Below are positions 8,358 to 16,944 of a DNA stretch of 64,000 bases, in pieces. This DNA is from Lewinella sp. LCG006 (GTDB taxonomy: Bacteria; Bacteroidota; Bacteroidia; Chitinophagales; Saprospiraceae), in contig NZ_CP160680.1 of NCBI RefSeq assembly GCF_040784935.1, positions 3,566,501 through 3,630,500 of the forward strand, written 5' to 3'. The notes under the pieces were generated by a model. It did not search any database and was not told the DNA's origin. It saw only the letters and a program-made list of their open reading frames with translations. A program made the translations under genes and the position numbers. The first letter of the stretch is position 1. Each line of letters begins with the position of its first letter.

Positions 8358-10756
8358 ATGAAAAACAGCTTACTGCTATTGTTTTTAGGACTTTTCCTGA
8401 TGGGGACCCAATTGTCGGCCCAGGAAGAGGGAGCCGCTAAAAGCAAGAAAAAGGCCCTAAAGCCTTCGATGAAGTCATCACTGCCGATGCGCAGACCGAC
8501 GAAGGCCTTTTTACTGTACACAAGGTGGATGGTAAATACTTCTTCGAAATTCCCTTCACCATGCTGGAGGAAGAAATTCTGGTCGTTAGCCGAATATCTG
8601 GGCACGTCAAAGGACTCAATTTCGGGGGTGCAGGCATGAAGTCGCGGCCACAGCAGGTGATCCGCTGGCAGCGAATGGATGACCAGGTAGTACTGCGCTC
8701 AGTGAGCTACAATGATGTCGCCAATTTTGAAGATCCCGTCTATCGTTCGGTGAAAAACAACAACTTTGAACCTATCATAGAAGTCTTTCCCATTGCTGCC
8801 TTCAACCCCGATAGCACTGCCGTAGTGTTTGAAGTCAATAGTCTCTTTACTACGGATATTCCCATGATTGGAGCCTTGCGGGCCAACGAACGCGAGCGTT
8901 TCAAGGTGAAGGCCTTGGACAAAAATCGCAGCATGATCTCCTGGATGAAAAGCTTCCCGGAAAACACGGAAGTTCGCCATATTCTTACCTACAACGGAGG
9001 CAAAGACCTGCCGGATAACCAGCTGACGGAGACCTTGTCGATTGAGATGAATCAATCTTTTATCCGTTTGCCGGAAAAACCCATGCAAGCCCGGCTTTAT
9101 GACGAGCGGGTAGGGTACTTCTCTCTGGAGCAGACCAACTATAGCCTGGATGCCCAACGCGCCGAGAGCCGCCGCTACATCACCCGCTGGCGTCTGGAAC
9201 CCAAAGATCCGGCAGCCTGGGCCCGCGGCGAGCTGGTAGAGCCCGTTAAGCAAATTGTCTACTACGTTGATCCAGCTACACCGGAGGAATGGGCTCCTTA
9301 CATTTTGCAGGGCGTCAACGATTGGCAAAAAGCCTTCGAAGCAGCTGGTTTTAAAAATGCCATTGTTGGCAAACGTGCTCCCACGCCGGAGGAAGATCCC
9401 GATTGGCATCCGGAGGATGTTCGCTACAGCGTTATCCGCTACATTACGACCGACATCCAAAATGCCCAAGGGCCTCACGTACATGATCCTCGTACGGGTG
9501 AAATTCTGGAGAGCGATATCTTGTGGTACCACAATGTGATGAATCTGCTGCGCAACTGGTACATGATGCAAACGGCAGCAGTCAATCCTGCTGCTCGCGG
9601 CGTGAAATTTGCACCGGAAGTGATGGGAGAGTTGATTCGCTTTGTTGCGGCGCATGAGGTGGGTCACACCCTGGGCTTGCCGCACAATATGGGCTCAAGT
9701 GTAGCCTATCCGGTAGACAGCCTCCGCGCCCCGGGCTTTGTGCAACGCATGGGTACGGCTCCTTCCATCATGGACTATGCTCGCTTCAATTATGTAGCTC
9801 AACCCGAGGATGAAGGTGCTGGTTTGCACCCTCGTATCGGCCCCTACGACGAGTGGTCGATCATCTACGGCTACCGCCCCATTCCCGAAGCTGCTGATGC
9901 CGAAGCAGAACGTCTTATCCTGAACAGTTGGGTGAAAGAGCGAGCGGGTAACCCTCTTTTCCGCTACGGTGCCCAAACGCGGGATGTACACGACCCTTCC
10001 GCCCAGACAGAAGACCTCAGTGACGATCCCATCCGCGCCAGCACCCTGGGTATGGCCAACCTCAAGCGCATCGTTCCTGAATTGCGGGATTGGTCCTTCG
10101 TTGAAGGGATGCCTTTTAAGGATTTGGAGGAATTGTACGGCAATGTCTATACCCAACTCGGACGCTACACCCGTCACGTAGCCACCAATGTGGGCGGTGT
10201 TTATGATTATCGTAAAACTGCCGATGAAGAGGGAGCTGTATTCACCGCTGTGCCCGCTAAACGGCAAGCCGATGCCGTTGACTGGTTAAACAAAAATATT
10301 TTTGCTACCCCGTCTTGGTTATTGGACGAAGCAATCCTAAGCCGGATATCACCCAATAGTGCGCTCGAAAGGGTACAGCGTCTTCAGACCAGCGCATTGA
10401 ATATCCTGATGGATGTTGATCGTTTGCATCGGGTTATAGAAAATGAAGCACGAACAAGTAATCCTTACACACTTAGTAGCTTGTTTGAAGACCTTACCGG
10501 AGGAATCCTCTCCGAATTGAGGAGCAACAGAACCCCAGATGCATATCGGCGTAACCTTCAGCGTACTTACGTGAACCAGCTGATTGCCTTTACTGAAAGC
10601 GACGATAAGAAGGTGAAACAATCGGATATCTCTGCTTACGCCCGAGCGGAATTACTCAAGCTTCAACGGACGCTGGGCTTGAAAGTAACGGCCAACAGTC
10701 ATCCTCATTGGCTTGATTTGCAAGCGAGTATTGCGGATGCCTTGGCGGTAGATTAG
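8358..10756 (+). CDS. secreted HExxH zinc metalloprotease (DUF5117/DUF5118 type), frameshifted near the N-terminus
   Basis: The long frame (from 8525) encodes a catalytic HEVGHTLGLPH site (HExxHxxxxxH) with a SIMDYARFN Met-turn and the TVHKVDGKYFFEIP start typical of the DUF5118-DUF5117-metallopeptidase family. The signal peptide is in another frame: ATG at 8358 gives MKNSLLLLFLGLFLMGTQLSAQ. Restoring one A, most simply in AAGAAAAAGG at 8448-8452, joins it to K-A-F-D-E-V-I-T-A-D-A-Q-T-D-E-G-L-F, exactly what the family has there. The repaired product is about 799 residues, near the family's usual length. It may be a sequencing error or a real inactivating indel. Expected role: extracellular or periplasmic protein degradation. 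Confidence 0.8.
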
Positions 10757-10792
10757 GGTTGTTTTTTACCTCTACAAGGGTATTGAAAAAAA

Positions 10793-10919
10793 CAGGATGG
10801 AACACGCCTGCCTGCTGCAGGCAGGGAAGGAACGGATCAGACGGATGAATACCGCTTTTTACAAAAATAGAAAGCCGTGAAAATCTGTTGAATCCGGTTA
10901 AACGCTGTGTTCTATCCTG
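10793..10919. repeat. dispersed palindromic repeat, family B, with a nested palindrome
   Basis: Arms CAGGATGGAACAC (10793-10805) and GTGTTCTATCCTG (10907-10919) pair with one mismatch, enclosing AACGGAT/GACGGAT-type units. A perfect palindrome CCTGCCTGCTGCAGGCAGG (10807-10825) is inserted just inside the left arm. Other family B copies flank the GxxExxY gene at 32682-33370. The rest of the 292-bp gap before 11049 shows no ORF. Confidence 0.75.
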
Positions 10920-11048
10920 CTTTTGCTCTCACCCAATTAGGATTTTCTTATGCCAGCCCCTTAGCAACACTTTCTTTATGGCAGTAAAGGAACAGTATTC
11001 AACTAAATCTGCCTATAATCGGTTATTTTAGGAGCTATTCTTCCCGAT

Positions 11049-11939
11049 ATGAAAAGAAGCGATTTCGTTAAGTCCCTGGCTTTACTGCCAGTAATGTCAA
11101 GTTCAATGAGGTTAAATGCGCTTACAAAATTGACGGACTCTTTTGAGGCCAGTCAGAAAATGCCCGTTCTTTTCTTAGGGCACGGAAGCCCGATGAACGC
11201 CATTGAGGAGAACCAGTTCGTAGCGGCGTTCAGAAAACTGGGCACAGAACTCCAACCGCCCAAGGCCATCCTTTGTATTTCGGCACACTGGGAAACGAAA
11301 GGAACCTTTGTCACCGCAATGCCTCACCCCAGGACCATCCATGATTTTGGAGGATTCCCGAGAGCACTGTATGATGTACAATATCCCGCACCGGGCAGCC
11401 CCGAACTAGCTTTGGAAACTAAAAGAATCATCACCAGCACAGAGGTCGTACTGGATGATAAATGGGGACTGGATCACGGCTCGTGGTCGGTGATCAAACA
11501 CTTATATCCCAATGCCGATGTGCCCGTCATTCAGATGAGTATCGACTACACAAAACCGGCACAATATCACTATGACCTGGCCAAACAATTAGCTAGCCTT
11601 AGAAACAAGGGAGTGCTGATCGTAGGCAGTGGTAACATGGTACACAACCTGCGCATGGTGGCCTGGGATAAGCTGGATAGCCCCTACGCTTTTGATTGGG
11701 CCACTGAAGCGAGTGAAAAAATGAAGGATTACATTTTGAATGACAATCACCAAAGCCTCATTGATTATCAAAAACAAGGTCAGGCATTTGCTTTAGCAAT
11801 TCCTTCGCCCGACCATTACTTGCCGCTGATCTACACGATGGCTCTGAAAGAAGAAAGCGATAAGGTGACCCTCTTTAACGATGAGCCATTAGGAGGTTCG
11901 CTGACGATGACCTCGGTGAAGCTGCTTCCTTCGGTTTAG
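11049..11939 (+). CDS. ygiD: LigB/YgiD-type extradiol ring-cleavage dioxygenase (4,5-DOPA dioxygenase-like)
   Basis: 296 residues, matching class III extradiol dioxygenases of the DODA/YgiD group. Iron-ligand and catalytic histidines are visible in LFLGHGSPMNAIEEN, SAHWETKG, LDHGSWSVIKHLYP and GSGNMVHNLRM. YgiD-type enzymes open the catechol ring of DOPA at 4,5. The N-terminus (MKRSDFVKSLALLPVMSSS) is longer than usual and looks like a weak export or twin-arginine-like leader without RR, so location is uncertain. It is monocistronic. Tyrosinases that could make catechols occur 43 kb away, but a functional link is speculation. Confidence 0.85.
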   Translation: MKRSDFVKSLALLPVMSSSMRLNALTKLTDSFEASQKMPVLFLGHGSPMNAIEENQFVAAFRKLGTELQPPKAILCISAHWETKGTFVTAMPHPRTIHDFGGFPRALYDVQYPAPGSPELALETKRIITSTEVVLDDKWGLDHGSWSVIKHLYPNADVPVIQMSIDYTKPAQYHYDLAKQLASLRNKGVLIVGSGNMVHNLRMVAWDKLDSPYAFDWATEASEKMKDYILNDNHQSLIDYQKQGQAFALAIPSPDHYLPLIYTMALKEESDKVTLFNDEPLGGSLTMTSVKLLPSV

Positions 11940-12013
11940 TGCCTACTACCTTAATACCATTGCTATCATTTAGATAATTTTTATCTTGTTACCTGACAAG
12001 ACAAAAATCAACA

Positions 12014-13762
12014 ATGAAGAAGCACACTTGGCCATTACTGATGATACTACTGCTGCTGGGTTGTACCAAGCAGCAGGAAACGGAAAAAGAAGTAGAAGCA
12101 ACACCAGCGGCAATTGAAACTAGTACCTGGTGGAAAGAAGGTATTCTTTATCAAGTTTACCCTCAGAGTTTTAAAGACACGGACGGCGACGGTTTCGGGG
12201 ATTTTAAAGGAGTGATAGAAAAGCTGGACTACATCCAGAGCCTTGGTGTCACCATGGTTTGGATGAATCCGTTTTTTGAATCACCGCTGGTGGATAATGG
12301 CTACGACGTCAGCGATTATCGGGCGATACTGCCTCGCTATGGGACCATGGAGGATTTTCAGACCATGTTAGACGGCCTACACGAACGGGGAATAAAATTC
12401 GTGCTGGATGTAGTGGTTAATCACAGTAGCAACCAACACGAATGGTTTAAGCAATCGCGTAGCTCAAGAGATAATCCTTACCGGGATTACTACCATTGGT
12501 GGCCAGCAGAAAAGGGCGACCCTCCTTACCGACGCAGCCTTTTTGACCCAGAAGGGGCTTGGGAATATGACTCCCTGACCAATGCTTATTACCTGCACTA
12601 TTTTGCGGATGAACAGCCCGATCTGAACTGGGAGAACCCCAAAGTTCGGCAAGAAGTATATGACATTATGAAATTTTGGGCGGAGAAAGGAGTTGATGGA
12701 TTCCGGATGGATGCCTTTCAGTTTGCCAGCAAAGACACTACCTTTCCCGTTTGGCCAGAAGGCCACGAAAAAGATTTCATAAAATGGTACGGCATGCGTC
12801 CGCAATTGCATGAGTACCTCAAGGAGATGTACGAGGAGGTCATCACTAAATACGATGTATTCGCCGTCGCCGAAGGTGCAGGCAGCAGCTTCGAAGATGC
12901 CCACAACTTGGTGGATGCCGAACGCAAGGAACTTCAGGTAGCCTACCACTTTGAGACGGTAGATATGTCGAGAACGCCTGAACGCTTTGAATTAGCGGAG
13001 TTCAAAGAAGTATTCAGCCGTTGGGACAGTGCCTTTGCGGAAAAAGGATGGATCGCTGTATTTCTCTCCAATCATGACAACGCCAGGCTCGTCGACCGTT
13101 TTGGTGATCCAAGCCCTGAGTTTCGGGCCGTTTCTACCCAAATGCTGAACACTTTTCTGCTCAGTATGAGAGGCACCCCCTACACCTACTACGGTGATGA
13201 ATTGGGCATGACCAATATCGATATGCCAACCATTGAAGAATATGTGGATATTGATGCAATAGGTAAATACAAGACGGCCTTATCGGCAGGAGAAGATATG
13301 GCTGAATTTATGAAAGTACTCAACTATAGTTCCCGTGAAAACGGGCGTACCCCCATGCAGTGGGACGATACCAAAAACGCCGGATTCTCCACGGGAACCC
13401 CTTGGAAACGGGTCAATGAAAACTATGTGGAGATCAATGTAGCAGCTCAAGATAAAAATCCTAATAGTGTACTCAATCATTTCCGTCGTATGGCCAAGCT
13501 CAGAAATGATAACCTTGTTTTGGTTTACGGCGATTATGAGCTGTTGCAAAAAGAGCACCCTCAAATCTATGCTTACACCAGGACGCGGGGGGAAGACAAG
13601 ATGCTTGTTTTGCTCAACTTTACAAAAGAAGCAGCCACCATTAACTTGCCTGAAATGGGTAATGTTGGGGCTCCTCTGATCAATAATTATCCTGCTTGTG
13701 AGATCGTGGGAGATGAGGTGAAACTATCACCCTATCAAGCGGTCATCTTTAAGGTCAAATAG
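12014..13762 (+). CDS. GH13 alpha-glucosidase/amylase-family lipoprotein
   Basis: 582 residues. The lipobox LLLLGC (Cys17) marks an outer- or inner-membrane lipoprotein. The TIM barrel carries the GH13 conserved regions: LDVVVNHSS, GFRMDAFQF (nucleophile Asp), VAEGAGSS (acid/base Glu) and LSNHDNARL. An early YQVYPQSFKDTDGDGFGD block includes a calcium-binding DxDxDG loop, and NHSSNQHEWF plus YRDYYHW resemble oligo-1,6-glucosidases and trehalose synthases. It would cleave alpha-glucosidic oligosaccharides at the cell surface or in the periplasm. Monocistronic, ending in a strong terminator shared with the convergent gene. Confidence 0.88.
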   Translation: MKKHTWPLLMILLLLGCTKQQETEKEVEATPAAIETSTWWKEGILYQVYPQSFKDTDGDGFGDFKGVIEKLDYIQSLGVTMVWMNPFFESPLVDNGYDVSDYRAILPRYGTMEDFQTMLDGLHERGIKFVLDVVVNHSSNQHEWFKQSRSSRDNPYRDYYHWWPAEKGDPPYRRSLFDPEGAWEYDSLTNAYYLHYFADEQPDLNWENPKVRQEVYDIMKFWAEKGVDGFRMDAFQFASKDTTFPVWPEGHEKDFIKWYGMRPQLHEYLKEMYEEVITKYDVFAVAEGAGSSFEDAHNLVDAERKELQVAYHFETVDMSRTPERFELAEFKEVFSRWDSAFAEKGWIAVFLSNHDNARLVDRFGDPSPEFRAVSTQMLNTFLLSMRGTPYTYYGDELGMTNIDMPTIEEYVDIDAIGKYKTALSAGEDMAEFMKVLNYSSRENGRTPMQWDDTKNAGFSTGTPWKRVNENYVEINVAAQDKNPNSVLNHFRRMAKLRNDNLVLVYGDYELLQKEHPQIYAYTRTRGEDKMLVLLNFTKEAATINLPEMGNVGAPLINNYPACEIVGDEVKLSPYQAVIFKVK

Positions 13763-13777
13763 TGTGTTAATGATATG

Positions 13778-13816
13778 ATTCACCTGGGTTTTGATGGTGT
13801 CAAAACCCAGGTGAAT
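13778..13816. terminator. bidirectional terminator
   Basis: A perfect 17-bp stem (13778-13794 with 13800-13816) around a 5-nt loop lies between the convergent GH13 and transglutaminase-like genes. The core is CACCTGGGTTTTGA with its complement. Confidence 0.85.
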
Positions 13817-13826
13817 TTATCCAGTT

Positions 13827-14762
13827 TTAGCTCCCCAATCGATATTCTACCACCGGCCAGATACGGTCGCCTTCCATTGCGCGAATCATAATCGTTCGAC
13901 CTCTTATTTCACTGCGTTCCAGGCGGTAGTAATAATAACCTTCTGTATCCAACTCCATCTCGTAGCGACGGCTGCCCATCGTAAGGAACATGATGTCTGC
14001 TCCCGTAAAGCGAACCTTGAATTCGTAGGCGGTTTCCCCTGAAGGGAGCATGCCTTCAGTAGGAGAAAAATCGGAAAGTTGTAAGGTTTGCGGAATACGA
14101 AAAACACTAGGCTGGTTAACAAAATCAACGGCTGTACGGACTTCGGGCAGTAGTTGCCAGCGGTCATCGGCAGGAAAATGACGTAGAAAAAAACTTTCAG
14201 GGTCCTCCATGAAAAAGCGATCATCAAAGGAGCGGGTAAATTTGGTTGCTTCCGGATCGGTATACCCTGATGCCCAGGTAACATCCAATAAGTGCCATTC
14301 CCCATCAATCTCAATAGCATTCCAGGCGTGGGTCTCCGGAAGGCGTTCTGGATGATAACGTTGGGAGCCCGTGCGCGGGGTACCGCCGACTACCTCTGCG
14401 TTTAGGCCTGCAACCTCACACATCTCCTCAAAAAGGATGGCATATCCTGCACAAACACCAAGGTTTTTCTCAAAAGCACGTTCCAATATTTCCGGGCGGG
14501 TACGGGCTTTTCGGTCTTCTAACTCTCGGTGATATTCTTTACAATCGTAACTCATCGAAGAGGCTACGTAGGTGAAAATGGCGCGGGCCTTTTCCAGCTC
14601 TGTGCGGTAAGGTGCCACCAGTTGTTGGGTGGTTGTGGTGAGGTCGCCACTGGCTTTGAAGTTCATCGCATGCTGGTCGATGGCTGCAAAGTCTTGTGCT
14701 TGCAGGAGTAAGCCATTGCCAAAAATGAGAAATATAGCAAGGAGTAAAGATGCGCGTATCAT
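13827..14762 (-). CDS. secreted transglutaminase-like (KY-type) protein
   Basis: 311 residues with a signal peptide (LLLAIFLIFGNGLLLQAQ). A papain-fold transglutaminase core is clear: Cys104 in LGVCAGYAILFEEMC, His145 in THAWNAIEIDGEWHLLD and Asp160 in the same motif followed by VTWASG. This set matches kyphoscoliosis-peptidase-like bacterial proteins, which probably act as proteases or peptide-bond remodelers rather than true crosslinkers. The C-terminal 110 residues form a beta-rich domain. It is periplasmic or secreted, transcribed alone, and converges with the GH13 gene. Confidence 0.82.
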   Translation of the reverse strand: MIRASLLLAIFLIFGNGLLLQAQDFAAIDQHAMNFKASGDLTTTTQQLVAPYRTELEKARAIFTYVASSMSYDCKEYHRELEDRKARTRPEILERAFEKNLGVCAGYAILFEEMCEVAGLNAEVVGGTPRTGSQRYHPERLPETHAWNAIEIDGEWHLLDVTWASGYTDPEATKFTRSFDDRFFMEDPESFFLRHFPADDRWQLLPEVRTAVDFVNQPSVFRIPQTLQLSDFSPTEGMLPSGETAYEFKVRFTGADIMFLTMGSRRYEMELDTEGYYYYRLERSEIRGRTIMIRAMEGDRIWPVVEYRLGS

Positions 14763-14900
14763 ACTAGATTTTTTAGAGAGATGAGAAGAGATTCGGAGCT
14801 AACATCATCTTGTTTTTATATGCTCAAAAAGTTGTTAGCCCCGATTCGCTAAAATAAAGAAAATAAATAATTCTCTTTTGATTTTGTGTTCTCAAAGTTT

Positions 14901-16850
14901 CTAACGCAATAACAAAACATCGCCACTCACCACTTCCGACCTAGCCGCCGCTGTTTCTACGGCTGGCACTAGCGTGTATTCGATCTGATAGAGATAAACA
15001 TTCTGTTCGGCAGGATCACCATTTTGGCGTTTGCCATTCCAGCCCTGAGCGGGATTGTTTGATTGAAAGACCAAGCCACCCCAGCGGTCGAAAACCTGCA
15101 TGTGGTAATCACTTAAATCACCTGCAAAGCCGATATTGAAAACATCGTTGCTGCCATCCTGATTAGGAGAGAAAACATTGGGGACAAATATGCGTACCGC
15201 ATTTTCTACGACAAGCTGTTGGCTAATACTGTCGACACAATTTCCAGGCCCCTCCACGCGCAGATTTACAGTATAAATGCCTGCTTCGTTAAATACATGC
15301 AGCGGATTGAAGAGTGTACTGCTGGTGCTATCACCAAAGGTCCAAACGGTTTCGTAAATGATGCCCGTGCTGGTATTGTTGAAGTTTACCTCGTTGTTCA
15401 ACGTATTCACGCCTCTAGGATCGTAGGTGAAGCTGGCCTCTGGTTGCTCATAAATCTGAATAGGAGTACTGATGTCAACCGTCGTGCGGCAGTTTGCGGC
15501 GTAAATGATCGTCACCTCAGAGGTATAGTCTCCCGCGGTTTGATAAGTATGGTTAATCGTTGGGGTTGTCGTCGTCTCCATTGTTCCGTCACCAAAAATC
15601 CACTCGTATTCGGCGGAAGGGGGAGCGACTAAGTCAGTAAAGGTGATGGTGTGAGGAGCACAGCCTGTCGGCTCATCCAGTACCAGCTCATTGGCGGGCA
15701 ATTCCGCAACTTCTACCAAGACGGTGTAGTCGTTTGCACAATCTGCGTTCGATGAAAAATTCAGTTCAAAGCTTCCTGCGCCAGTGATACTAGGGTCAAA
15801 TAGCCCCGTTGTGTTATTGATAATTCCAGGCCCAGACCAGGTGCCGCTTTCATTATTGTAGCTCACAGTTACGGGGCTACTGACCGTACACAGAACGTCG
15901 GGATGATCCAATAAAGGGGGGGCTAACACGGTAATCTGTACCGAATCCAACTTGGTACATCCCTGATTACCGATAGCTTCTACATAGTAAGTGACGCTCT
16001 CCGTAGGACTGACCGTTACGGAACGAGTGGTGTCAGAAGTTGTGCCGTCGGTCCAGTTGAGCGAATAGTTAGAAACAAAATCCAGCGTGACACTTTCCCC
16101 CGGACAAATCGTCATATCCTCGGGTACTTCTACATTTACGCGTTCTACAACTACCTCGTCAATCCACACATAAAAACCGAGCATAAAATTATCGTTGGCT
16201 ACGGTGAAGGTTGAAGTAGACACATTGCCCATGTAACCGATGTAGAGGTATTCGTAAGCCTCAGGAGCTGTATAGGTAAACTGGACCTGGTGCCAGATGG
16301 TATCGCTAATGACCATTTCTGTTGCAACCCACTGATCGGCCATCAATGAGAAATCAGCGAGGTTGGCATTGAAAAATGGTGTTGGCGTATCAGAGAAAAA
16401 GACGCCCCATTGGTTGGTTTCAAACAGGTTGTTGGGGTTGTCTTTTTTATTATTAATCCAGAAAGAAATTTCGTAGCAATCTTCGGGGACCAAGGGTTCC
16501 AATAGTTGGGTGCCGGCCCATTCTTTCGTACCATCGGCACCGTTGCCTTTGTAAACCCCAAGCACCCCGCCGCCTTCGTGTGGCATTCCGCAAGTGCTGT
16601 CTCCTTCTCCCTGTGGGCATGGATTGAGTAAAGTTAGGTTGGAGCCAAACTCAATATCTACGTGGTGATGATCGGGTGTACCGTTGGCCTCGTACCAGTG
16701 GGTCAGTCCGTTAAGTGTTCCCGGAGGCGAAATATTATTGCTTGGGTCCCAAATTTCGAACCCCGGATCAGCAATTAAGTTTTGGGCAGAAAGGGTATTG
16801 TAAACTTCCACAAGCAGGAGCAGCAAAAAGCAAGAAACAGTAATTCGCAT
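14901..16850 (-). CDS. PKD-domain surface protein with gliding-motility-type (T9SS type B) C-terminus
   Basis: I place the start at 16850, giving MRITVSCFLLLLLVEVYNTLSAQ as signal peptide (an upstream start at 16904 would put the signal inside). 649 residues. The N-terminal 230 residues form a carbohydrate-binding/jelly-roll-like domain (DPGFEIWDPSN). Ig-like and at least two PKD domains (YEWIFGDGT; ETVWTFGDSTS) follow. The end, IFVPNVFSPNQDGSNDVFNI and VFDRWGGLVFQS, is the CHU_C gliding-motility-associated C-terminal domain used for type IX secretion. An adhesin-like or matrix function is likely. No catalytic residues seen. Confidence 0.85.
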   Translation of the reverse strand: MRITVSCFLLLLLVEVYNTLSAQNLIADPGFEIWDPSNNISPPGTLNGLTHWYEANGTPDHHHVDIEFGSNLTLLNPCPQGEGDSTCGMPHEGGGVLGVYKGNGADGTKEWAGTQLLEPLVPEDCYEISFWINNKKDNPNNLFETNQWGVFFSDTPTPFFNANLADFSLMADQWVATEMVISDTIWHQVQFTYTAPEAYEYLYIGYMGNVSTSTFTVANDNFMLGFYVWIDEVVVERVNVEVPEDMTICPGESVTLDFVSNYSLNWTDGTTSDTTRSVTVSPTESVTYYVEAIGNQGCTKLDSVQITVLAPPLLDHPDVLCTVSSPVTVSYNNESGTWSGPGIINNTTGLFDPSITGAGSFELNFSSNADCANDYTVLVEVAELPANELVLDEPTGCAPHTITFTDLVAPPSAEYEWIFGDGTMETTTTPTINHTYQTAGDYTSEVTIIYAANCRTTVDISTPIQIYEQPEASFTYDPRGVNTLNNEVNFNNTSTGIIYETVWTFGDSTSSTLFNPLHVFNEAGIYTVNLRVEGPGNCVDSISQQLVVENAVRIFVPNVFSPNQDGSNDVFNIGFAGDLSDYHMQVFDRWGGLVFQSNNPAQGWNGKRQNGDPAEQNVYLYQIEYTLVPAVETAAARSEVVSGDVLLLR

Positions 16851-16864
16851 CTTCTTCGTTTTAA

Positions 16865-16914
16865 TAAAAAAAACCTCTGCCAGGCACGTAGTTACTACGA
16901 TCACCCGGCAGAGG
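16865..16914 (-). terminator. terminator of the delta-60 gene
   Basis: On the minus strand CCTCTGCC (16914-16907) pairs with GGCAGAGG (16881-16874), followed by a run of T. It lies between the stop of the delta-60 repeat gene and the start of the PKD protein, so these two are probably separate transcripts. Confidence 0.65.
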
Positions 16915-16944
16915 ATATTAGGTTACTCACCTTCTTTCGGGGAA

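Noticed and set aside
8699-9685. 328-codon minus-strand ORF inside the metalloprotease gene
   Set aside because: The plus strand encodes clear HExxH metalloprotease motifs; the antisense frame has none.
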